NCBI GenBank assembly: GCA_018610125.1
Contig: JAHEOI010000153.1
Coordinates: 1 to 11,051, forward strand
Source of the DNA: Verrucomicrobiota bacterium
GTDB taxonomy: Bacteria; Verrucomicrobiota; Verrucomicrobiia; Limisphaerales; JAHEOI01
DNA: 11,051 nt
Direction: 5' to 3'
How positions within the stretch are numbered: the stretch's first letter is position 1; each line of letters opens with the position of its first letter. A program made the translations under genes and the position numbers. The notes beneath the pieces are model-generated. The model did not search any database, was not told the DNA's origin, and worked only from the letters and a program-made list of their open reading frames with translations. Positions 1 to 10,004 of this stretch are shown here, one piece after another.

Positions 1-1254
1 CAGGCCGGTGGCGACGACCTCCGCCCCCTTGGACGCCTTTCGGTCAAAGACCGGCGCCAGCACCTGATCCAACTGCTCAGCCGGGACCAATTTGAGCGCT
101 TCCTCCCAATTAATCAGCTTCTCCTTGACCATCTCGACGGCGATCCTGACCGCCGCCAGACCGGTGCGCTTCCCACTTCGGGTCTGAAGCATGAAGACCT
201 CTTCGTCCTCAATCGTGAACTCGAAATCTTGAAGGTCGTGGAAGTGCTGCTCCAGCTTCTTGCGGACATCCTCGAGCTCCTTGTAAGCATGCGGCATCTG
301 CTTCTTGAGCTCGATCACCGGTTCCGGCGTCCGTACTCCGGCCACCACGTCTTCGCCCTGGGCATTCATTAGGAATTCCCCATAGAAGACCTTTTCACCG
401 GTTGCCGGATCGCGGGTGAAGGCGACGCCCGATCCCGACTTCTCGCCGGTGTTGCCAAAGACCATGGCTTGCACATTGACCGCGGTACCCCATTCGGCGG
501 GAATGCCATAACGACGCCGATAAACGATCGCCCGCTCGTTCATCCAGGAGCCAAAGACAGCCCCCACCGCGCCCCAAAGCTGATCCCACGGATCGTTCGG
601 AAAGGCCTTGCCGGTCCGTTCCTTAACGAGCGATTTAAAGCGTTTGACCAGCTCCTTGAGGTCGTCGGCGTTCAGCCGGGTATCTTTGACATCCTCTTCG
701 CTCGGAAATCGTTCGTTTTTTAAGCCTTCAATCACCTGCTCAAACGGCTCAAGGTCTTCGCCCGGGCGAGTCTGAACGCCCATGACGACGTCGCCGTACA
801 TCTGAATGAAGCGCCGATAGCAATCCCAGGCGAAACGCTCATTCCCGCTCACCTTGGCCAACCCCTGAACGGTGTTGTCGTTTAATCCGAGATTGAGGAT
901 GGTGTCCATCATGCCGGGCATGGACTCGCGGGCACCGGAGCGCACCGAAACCAACAGCGGCTTTTCGGAGTCCCCGAACTTCTTGCCCATGATCCGTTCC
1001 ATATTCCGCACCCCCTCCTCAGCCTGCTGTTTCAGCACTTTCGGGTAAGTCTGCTTATTGGCATAGTAATAAGTACAGACTTCCGTGCTCATGGTGAAGC
1101 CGGGAGGGACCGGTAATCCGATCCGTGTCATTTCCGCGAGGTTGGCTCCTTTGCCTCCCAGCAACGCCTTCATGGAGCCGTCGCCGTCGGCCTTCTTGTT
1201 ACCGAAAAAGTAAACGTATTTTTTCGACTTGGTGGCAGCAGATGATTTTGCCAT
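1..1254 (-). CDS. ppdK: Pyruvate,phosphate dikinase, N-terminal part (gene runs off the window)
   Basis: PPDK interconverts ATP + phosphate + pyruvate with AMP + PPi + phosphoenolpyruvate in the cytoplasm, linking glycolysis and gluconeogenesis. I translated 418 uninterrupted codons from ATG at 1254 to the window edge. The protein has a Ser/Lys-rich start, then KKYVYFFG (residues 11-18), GGKGANLAEM (33-42), PVPPGF (48-53) and the PPDK nucleotide-domain signature SVRSGARESMPGMMDTILN (103-121). These belong to the N-terminal ATP-grasp-like nucleotide-binding domain. Family members are about 870-900 residues, so the phosphohistidine and PEP/pyruvate domains lie beyond base 1. The motif QGEDVVAGVRTP, typical of PPDK, is encoded near 325-360. 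No strong Shine-Dalgarno precedes the ATG, but there is no better in-frame start. It is separated from smc by 152 bp containing a promoter-like sequence, so it is probably its own transcription unit. The family call is secure; the direction of flux is not visible. Confidence 0.96.
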   Translation of the reverse strand, partial: MAKSSAATKSKKYVYFFGNKKADGDGSMKALLGGKGANLAEMTRIGLPVPPGFTMSTEVCTYYYANKQTYPKVLKQQAEEGVRNMERIMGKKFGDSEKPLLVSVRSGARESMPGMMDTILNLGLNDNTVQGLAKVSGNERFAWDCYRRFIQMYGDVVMGVQTRPGEDLEPFEQVIEGLKNERFPSEEDVKDTRLNADDLKELVKRFKSLVKERTGKAFPNDPWDQLWGAVGAVFGSWMNERAIVYRRRYGIPAEWGTAVNVQAMVFGNTGEKSGSGVAFTRDPATGEKVFYGEFLMNAQGEDVVAGVRTPEPVIELKKQMPHAYKELEDVRKKLEQHFHDLQDFEFTIEDEEVFMLQTRSGKRTGLAAVRIAVEMVKEKLINWEEALKLVPAEQLDQVLAPVFDRKASKGAEVVATGL

Positions 1255-1332
1255 ATAAATTTGTTCAAGGAATTACTCTATCTCACTCTGAATCTTGCGC
1301 CTTGGGAAGTTCGATCAACCCTGCGGTTTTTG

Positions 1333-1360
1333 ACCGTAGCAAAGCGAAAGACCGTGTCAA
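1333..1360 (-). promoter_or_regulatory. Sigma70-type promoter candidate for ppdK
   Basis: Read on the minus strand, a perfect -35 hexamer TTGACA (1355-1360) is followed by a 16-base spacer and TACGGT (1333-1338), with a TG one base upstream, as in an extended -10. Transcription would start near 1326, giving a leader of about 70 bases before the ppdK ATG at 1254. Six-base inverted arms (CCTGCG at 1361-1366 and CGCAGG at 1320-1325) flank the element and could be an operator or chance. The whole smc-ppdK gap (1255-1406) holds nothing else I can name; I see no convincing Rho-independent terminator after smc. Confidence 0.5.
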
Positions 1361-1406
1361 CGCAGGATTTTTATTTTGTCGGTCGTCGGAGCCGTATTCC
1401 ATGCAG

Positions 1407-5312
<3,906 letters not shown>

Positions 5313-5327
5313 CTCCCTGCCATCGAA

Positions 5328-6722
5328 CTAAAGCGCGCTCAATTGATGAATCCAGTTTTCGAGCTGTGGCGGATTGGCATCAAACGGGTTAATCAGGTTG
5401 AGGGTGTTGATACCTTCGACATCGACCACTTCCCAATCCACGAAATAACGGATCGTTTGGTGCTTTAGCAAGTGCATCAAACGCGAGCGAACGTAAGCCC
5501 GGGTATTTTGAGGAGGGTGATAGGTCGCCTCGGTAATTTCCCCCTGGGTGAGATCCCATTCCGGCGGCGTCTGAGCCAATGCCTGCCCCAGACTCCGGGA
5601 CGAGTTCATATGGTGAAATTCGAGGTCTTGCGATTTCAGCCACGGATCCCCCCAGGAAAGCTTCTCTTCGTCAATGAACTGTTGAAAAAGCCATCGCTTG
5701 GTAATCCAATCGACCTTGCCGACAAGCTCATTCGGGTCGGTGGCCAACGCCGATAAGCTCCTTTCCCACAGCTTGAGGAGCTGGTCGGTCTCTTCATCCC
5801 GCCCTTGCAATGCGGCTTGGGCATATCTCAAGTACTCGTACAAGAGCTCGACCCCGTCGCATTGACGGCCATCGGCCAATGTCACCGTCCATGGGCCGTC
5901 CGGCTGATGCGATAGGGTATGGAATGCACTTACCGCATCGGCCAAGGCGATTTTTGGCAGATAATTCATCTCAAGCAGGTCGAGCACCAGGGAGGTCGTG
6001 CCCACCTTTAAGATCAGTGTCACCGGCAACACGCTCGTGTCCCCGTGAAGGAGATGCAGACGCCGGTATTTCCTGCCGTCCGCGAGCGGCTCATCCCGGG
6101 TATTAATAATGGCCCGGTTGAACTGGACCCATTCAAACAAGTCGTTGGTGATGTAATCGGCCCGTTGGCTGATCTGGAAAAAGGGATCCGCGCGCTCCTG
6201 GTTAAGGTCCCCCCTAAGCTCCGCGCTGGGCGTCGCTCCGATCCTTCCGGCACCGACATACAAGAGCCGAAGCGTCAGGAACGCCAAAAGCGAGAGCACA
6301 TTGCTCTCGGAGAGCGAGGCATTTCGCCTGACCAGATAATTCTCGTGACACCCAAAGGTCGCGCCCGAATAGTGATCGATATTGTTACGAATGAAGCTGA
6401 CCCGATCGGCCATCCGCAGCTCCTTTAACGCCCTGGTAAGGATGGCATCTCCGGCGCGGTCGTATTTCACCAGATCGCGCAGGGAGACGCACTCAGGCGT
6501 GCAATACTCGAGATGCCCCATGTCCACGTAGGCCCTCCCCCCATTGAAAAGAAATCCGCCATTGCCGGCCGGTTCATCCCAATCCCGCTGGTGCAGATCG
6601 GCCAGGCCGAACCGGCTCTTATCAAAGATCCAATTGCGAAGGCGTCCAACCGCATTGGGTGTCCCCGCCGGTTCATTACTTAGACAGCCATACTCTGTTT
6701 CCAGACCGACAACACGATTCAT
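5328..6722 (-). CDS. pafA: PafA, ligase joining the UBact/Pup-type modifier to target lysines
   Basis: PafA is a carboxylate-amine ligase of the glutamine synthetase-like superfamily. It uses ATP to phosphorylate the modifier's C-terminal Glu and links it to a substrate lysine. The 464-residue length is close to mycobacterial PafA (452). Visible motifs are the N-terminal nucleotide/metal strand GLETEYG (6-12), NGGRAYVDMGHLEY (60-73) with the catalytic-base Asp at 67, YCTPEC (73-78), the central FGCHENYLV (123-131), FQISQRADY (182-190), INTRDEP (206-212) and KVGTTSLVLDLLE (239-251). It lacks the roughly 40-residue insertion near residue 50 present in its paralogue at 8418-9944, which is why this copy is called ligase rather than deamidase. 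Its ATG overlaps the prcA stop as ATGA, consistent with translational coupling. The terminal position after prcBA matches actinobacterial Pup loci. The ligase/deamidase assignment rests on that loop and on gene order. Confidence 0.94.
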   Translation of the reverse strand: MNRVVGLETEYGCLSNEPAGTPNAVGRLRNWIFDKSRFGLADLHQRDWDEPAGNGGFLFNGGRAYVDMGHLEYCTPECVSLRDLVKYDRAGDAILTRALKELRMADRVSFIRNNIDHYSGATFGCHENYLVRRNASLSESNVLSLLAFLTLRLLYVGAGRIGATPSAELRGDLNQERADPFFQISQRADYITNDLFEWVQFNRAIINTRDEPLADGRKYRRLHLLHGDTSVLPVTLILKVGTTSLVLDLLEMNYLPKIALADAVSAFHTLSHQPDGPWTVTLADGRQCDGVELLYEYLRYAQAALQGRDEETDQLLKLWERSLSALATDPNELVGKVDWITKRWLFQQFIDEEKLSWGDPWLKSQDLEFHHMNSSRSLGQALAQTPPEWDLTQGEITEATYHPPQNTRAYVRSRLMHLLKHQTIRYFVDWEVVDVEGINTLNLINPFDANPPQLENWIHQLSAL

Positions 6723-7459
6723 AGGCCGAGATCCGATAGCGTTAAGCCCGCATAACAGGCATGTCGCTGGCTATCCCGGGCGAGCCAACCGATTTCCACG
6801 GTCCGTTGCTCCGTGAGGGATCGCCACCCTGCCTGCCGCTCCTCCTGGCTCGGGATGGCGTCATCGAATGCATGCCCTTGGGAGAGACACCACCACGCCT
6901 GCAAGGAAAGATCGACGACCGACCTCACGTCGGTGCTTCCCGAAACCTGCTCGTTCAGCCACCTTTGAGCCTCGGCCTCACTCTCGCTTGCCGGCACCAC
7001 AGCCACCACCCCCGAATTGTAAATCTGATACGAGCCATCGTAGTGCAACCGCACCAGACTGTCTTCCCCCGCATTCGCCCCAAGCTCAGCCAACACCAGC
7101 TCCACCAGATAAGGCGCATTGAAAATCTGTTCAAAGTTGTTCTTCAATTGAGGAGACACCCCGAAACCGACCAGCCGACGCAGGCTCACATCCTCCGGAG
7201 CCCGTGTGAACGCTTCCGTATGAGCGGCATCAATCAGTGCCTGACGAATCTTCTCCAGATCCGCAGGATGCCCCAAGCCCGCCAGCGCATGACGGTCAAA
7301 CAGCTCGAAGACCTTCGAATCCCCGGAACCGACACCGATCAGAGCTATCCCGGCGCTCAAGCTGACCGCAAAAACCGGCGTGCCCGACTTGATCTGATCC
7401 TGGACATATTCTCGTCGGTTGGCGACTGCTTCCAGCCAACGGTAAGGCTCCTCAATCAT
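6719..7459 (-). CDS. prcA: 20S proteasome alpha subunit
   Basis: PrcA forms the outer heptameric rings of the 20S core, gating substrate entry and providing the docking surface for the ATPase. From the preferred ATG the protein is 246 residues. It begins MIEEPYRWLEAVANRREYVQD, whose helical segment corresponds to the alpha-subunit N-terminal helix, followed by an Ntn-fold core with FAVSLSAGIALIG, KVFELFDRHALAGLG, YLVELVLAELG and RLHYDGSYQIYN. It has no N-terminal catalytic Thr or cleavable propeptide, as expected of alpha subunits. A GTG at 7471 could extend it by four residues, but the ATG at 7459 is favoured. That ATG gives a four-base ATGA overlap with the prcB stop and has GGAG about eleven bases upstream, whereas the GTG is fused to that GGAG. 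The C-terminal part (VEIGWLARDSQRHACYAGL) resembles the last strands of the fold. Sequence is divergent, so the call leans partly on adjacency to prcB. Confidence 0.9.
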   Translation of the reverse strand: MIEEPYRWLEAVANRREYVQDQIKSGTPVFAVSLSAGIALIGVGSGDSKVFELFDRHALAGLGHPADLEKIRQALIDAAHTEAFTRAPEDVSLRRLVGFGVSPQLKNNFEQIFNAPYLVELVLAELGANAGEDSLVRLHYDGSYQIYNSGVVAVVPASESEAEAQRWLNEQVSGSTDVRSVVDLSLQAWWCLSQGHAFDDAIPSQEERQAGWRSLTEQRTVEIGWLARDSQRHACYAGLTLSDLGL

Positions 7460-8235
7460 AAGTTGTAACACTCCGCTTGCTGTTCGGGGGTAACCGACTT
7501 GACGCCATTCTCATCCAGGATCTTGATCGTTGCGTGGTGATTCGTTTCCGGGTTGACCCCCCCTGTTGCGGAGTCAAATTCGGCCGCGATGTTCAATAGC
7601 CTCAACGCAAATTGCACCGCCCGCTTCATTTCCATCGTATCCGGGCGGGGATTCCCGAAACGCTGTTGATAACTGAGGATACTTCGGATGGTGTTCGATC
7701 CCGATCCTGAAGCCGCATAGCTCACCGCGTGAAATTGAGCGCCAAGCGGATCATAGAAGTAAATCTGCGGTTGGCTCGATCTCGCCCCCCTTGCCCCCTC
7801 GAGGCCCGCAAATATCGGCGTCACCACACCGACTCCCTGCATTGTCATCGGCATATTCTCCCGCAGTAGGCGAGCCAATGACCGCACCTTCGCCGACAAG
7901 CTCAATTGCTGGAGCTGACTGCGGCGATAGTACTCAAAGGAGCTCTGCAGGACTCGAGCCATCTCGAAGGCTGTTGCCGGCACACCCGCAATCCCCAGCA
8001 AGGAAATCGCATCGACCTCGAGGACCTTGTCGACCGTTTCGGTGACGATGTTATTGCCCGCCGTCGCCCGGCGATCCCCGGCCATCAGAACGCCTCCGTC
8101 AAATTGCAGAGCGAAGACAGTGGTGGCCTGGGTTTCGACCGGCGCCGACTCCAAGCTCTCCAGCTTCAATGGAGTCAATCGTTGATTGGCCAGCAGAGAT
8201 AGAAAATCTCCCGGGATATTGGGGAGCTCACTCAT
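7456..8235 (-). CDS. prcB: 20S proteasome beta subunit (catalytic, Thr-type protease)
   Basis: PrcB forms the inner proteolytic rings of the 20S core and is an N-terminal-nucleophile hydrolase. Of its 259 residues the first 37 look like an autocatalytically removed propeptide, containing GDFLSLLANQRLTPL, comparable in position to the helix in mycobacterial PrcB propeptides. The predicted mature N-terminus is Thr38 in QATTVFAL. Counting from Thr38 as Thr1, Asp17 is Asp54 in MAGDRRAT and Lys33 is Lys70 in ETVDKVLE, so the catalytic triad is intact. SGSGS (176-180) and DSATGG (221-226) correspond to the conserved Ser and Asp/Ser regions supporting the active site. The residue before the cleavage site is Ala, where most family members have Gly. 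The ATG overlaps the UBact stop as ATGA, and the end overlaps prcA in the same way. Function as a protease is secure; substrate preference cannot be read. Confidence 0.96.
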   Translation of the reverse strand: MSELPNIPGDFLSLLANQRLTPLKLESLESAPVETQATTVFALQFDGGVLMAGDRRATAGNNIVTETVDKVLEVDAISLLGIAGVPATAFEMARVLQSSFEYYRRSQLQQLSLSAKVRSLARLLRENMPMTMQGVGVVTPIFAGLEGARGARSSQPQIYFYDPLGAQFHAVSYAASGSGSNTIRSILSYQQRFGNPRPDTMEMKRAVQFALRLLNIAAEFDSATGGVNPETNHHATIKILDENGVKSVTPEQQAECYNL

Positions 8236-8402
8236 TGTCCTGTCCGCTGGCGATACCGTTTTGCCTGTTCAGGATCAACCTTGCGCATTCGCTTCAGGAG
8301 GTCTTTGGTATCCGGCTTGTCCACCTTGGGCGCGCCCGGCCCCTCACCCCCGCCACTTGGACCCTGTCCCTTTGGTTTGTGCTTCTGTCCTTGATCTGGC
8401 AT
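8232..8402 (-). CDS. ubact: UBact-family ubiquitin-like protein modifier (Pup analogue)
   Basis: This short gene encodes the tag of the pathway: a small, probably disordered protein attached through its C-terminus to lysines of proteins destined for the proteasome. It has 56 residues. An N-terminal half rich in Gly, Pro, Gln and Lys (SGGGEGPGAP at 16-25) is followed by KVDKPDTKDLLKRMRKVDPE (26-45) and AKRYRQRTGQ (47-56), whose Arg-Thr-Gly-Gln end matches the C-terminal R-T/S-G-E/Q pattern reported for UBact. The terminal Gln predicts that Dop must deamidate it before ligation. By my count it has 9 Lys and 5 Arg against 5 Asp and 2 Glu, so it is strongly basic, unlike acidic mycobacterial Pup. 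It occupies the exact pup position between dop and prcB, with GAGGAG just upstream and a four-base overlap with prcB. There are no cysteines. Family assignment is from the C-terminus and context; a very divergent Pup is the only serious alternative. Confidence 0.93.
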   Translation of the reverse strand: MPDQGQKHKPKGQGPSGGGEGPGAPKVDKPDTKDLLKRMRKVDPEQAKRYRQRTGQ

Positions 8403-8406
8403 ACGA

Positions 8407-8412
8407 CTCCTC
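8407..8412 (-). promoter_or_regulatory. Ribosome binding site of the UBact gene
   Basis: On the minus strand GAGGAG lies four bases before the ATG at 8402, inside the 15-base gap after the dop stop (TAG at 8418-8420). It supports translation of the small gene and fixes its start. Upstream extension is impossible because the dop TAG is in the same frame. Confidence 0.75.
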
Positions 8413-8417
8413 GCTTT

Positions 8418-9944
8418 CTAGTTGATTCGGGTTCCTATCGTTAACAGTTCATCCGGGGTGCGCGCCGCGTCAACAGCCTTTGAAAAGCGCACAATTTCCT
8501 CGGGCTCAAAGAGATCCATCAACGAGATCTTAATCAAGCCTTCACTGCCCTGCAACGTAATATGGTCCCATTGGGCCCCGATTACGGCCGAAGCAAACTT
8601 CTCAATGCACCGACCGCGAATGTAAGCCCGCGTCGTCGGAGGCGGTTCGACAAACGCCTCCCGTACCGGGGCTTCATCGGGAGCCCCCGTAATCGCACCA
8701 GCCTGTTCCAGAGCATAATATAACCCGGCCTCCCGATCAAGTCGGTGGTACTCAAGGTCGAGACTCTGCAGCCACGGATCATCATCGGCCAGGTTCTGCT
8801 CCTCTTGAAACTCTCTAACCAATGCCAGCTTGGCCACCCAGTCAATCCGGTCCCGGCAGCGCATCACGTCCCTTTCAAGATCGTCCAGGATCGTTTCCCA
8901 ATCACGGACCAGGTCCATTTTCTCTTGCGAATTCAATTGGCAAAGCTCTTTGACGGCCGCCAAATAGCTCCGTTGGATCTCGACCGCCGTCGCAATGCGT
9001 CCGCCCTGCAGCACCACTTCCCAACGAAACTCGGGGTCCCGAGATATCGCGGGCAACGCGCCAAGAGGATCCCCGAGCTTGGGGTACGTTCGTTGCGGAT
9101 CCGCCCCCAGGGCCTCAAGGACAAGCGCGGTCGTCCCCACCTTGAGCCGTGTGGCAAAAGACGACATGTTGGCATCCCCCAATATGACGTGGAATCGCCG
9201 AAAGAGATTGGGATTGGCATGCGGCTCATCCCGAGTATTGATCAAGGGCCGACGCTGCATCGTGTCGACGCTTTGAAGCTCACTGAAAAAGTCGCTTCGC
9301 TGCGAGATTTGAAATCCCGGCTTAAGGAAGCGGTCCTCGGTCTCAATGGCAAACTTGCCCGCCCCGGCAAAGATTTGGCGCGTCACCAGGAACGCTTGGA
9401 TCGACGGAGCCAGGTACGCCCAAGGCAACGTCCGCGACACCAGGTAATTCTCGTGACACCCATAGCTGTGCCCCCTGAAGTCGGTGTTGTTCTTATACAG
9501 CCGGACCGTGCCCCCTCGCTGTTTCGAGAGCCGCTCCGCGCAAGCCATTAGAATTCGCTCCCCGGCGCGCTCTTGCGAAATCAGCTCCGCTAACGTGCTA
9601 CATTCAGGCGTGCAATACTCCGGATGGGCATGATCGTTGTAGAAACGGGCCCCATTACCCAGGACGAGGTCACTCTTGATCTCGACGAAGCTCAGCCGAC
9701 GCTGGACATCTTCCGCGAAGTATTGGGTTTCGTCGAAATCCTGTCGAAGCTCCTCGACCTCGAATCCGCGCACATCGACATGAGGATTCTCACTGGCATA
9801 ATCCCAGCGCATTAACACGCCCGGCTCGGTCGCGCTTCGCACAAGGGCAATTGACTCGGCAACGACGTCGAGCTGGTCCTGACCGTCGCGTGTGATACCG
9901 ATCTCGGTTTCAAGGCCGAAGTTGACGATGGCTGGCGCTTGCAT
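8418..9944 (-). CDS. dop: Dop, deamidase/depupylase of the UBact/Pup-type modifier
   Basis: Dop is the PafA paralogue that converts the modifier's C-terminal Gln to Glu and hydrolyses the isopeptide bond to release the tag from substrates; ATP is a bound cofactor. At 508 residues it is close to mycobacterial Dop (about 500) and longer than PafA here. Motifs are FGLETEIGI (9-17), MRWDY (45-49), NGARFYNDHAHPEY (97-110) with the catalytic Asp at 104, the central YGCHENYLVSR (161-171), GFQISQRSDFF (210-220), INTRDEPHA (235-243), HVILGDAN (252-259) and KVGTTALVLEALG (268-280). The stretch at about 50-92, between RWDY and NGAR, is the position of the Dop loop, absent from PafA; its presence and the DHAHPEY form identify Dop. 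The start ATG has in-frame stops (TAA TAG) a short way upstream, so it cannot be extended. The gene sits between the ATPase and UBact, as in Actinobacteria. Confidence 0.94.
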   Translation of the reverse strand: MQAPAIVNFGLETEIGITRDGQDQLDVVAESIALVRSATEPGVLMRWDYASENPHVDVRGFEVEELRQDFDETQYFAEDVQRRLSFVEIKSDLVLGNGARFYNDHAHPEYCTPECSTLAELISQERAGERILMACAERLSKQRGGTVRLYKNNTDFRGHSYGCHENYLVSRTLPWAYLAPSIQAFLVTRQIFAGAGKFAIETEDRFLKPGFQISQRSDFFSELQSVDTMQRRPLINTRDEPHANPNLFRRFHVILGDANMSSFATRLKVGTTALVLEALGADPQRTYPKLGDPLGALPAISRDPEFRWEVVLQGGRIATAVEIQRSYLAAVKELCQLNSQEKMDLVRDWETILDDLERDVMRCRDRIDWVAKLALVREFQEEQNLADDDPWLQSLDLEYHRLDREAGLYYALEQAGAITGAPDEAPVREAFVEPPPTTRAYIRGRCIEKFASAVIGAQWDHITLQGSEGLIKISLMDLFEPEEIVRFSKAVDAARTPDELLTIGTRIN

Positions 9945-10004
9945 GGCACACGTATCTCGCTATTACTTCCTCGTCTGGAATGACAATTCCGACCAAAGGG
10001 GCGT
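9945..10004. other. Gap between the ATPase and dop genes, with a small inverted repeat
   Basis: This 60-base gap is the largest inside the proteasome cluster. It contains a 14-base imperfectly spaced palindrome at 9977-9990 (five-base arms GGAAT and ATTCC around GACA). It lacks a T-tract, so it is not a standard terminator. A TAATAG hexamer on the minus strand near 9958-9963 resembles a -10 box, but I see no good -35 partner. No strong Shine-Dalgarno is visible before dop. Confidence 0.4.

Noticed and set aside
6761..7468. Plus-strand open frame of 235 codons opposite prcA
   Set aside because: Exact antisense of prcA; composition rich in Arg/Pro/His, typical of shadow frames.
8745..9551. Plus-strand open frame of 268 codons opposite dop
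   Set aside because: Entirely inside conserved Dop coding sequence, with no domain or start context.
9977..9990. Inverted repeat GGAAT-GACA-ATTCC as a terminator between the ATPase and dop
   Set aside because: Arms are only five bases, AT-rich, and no U-tract follows; kept only as a minor note on the gap.
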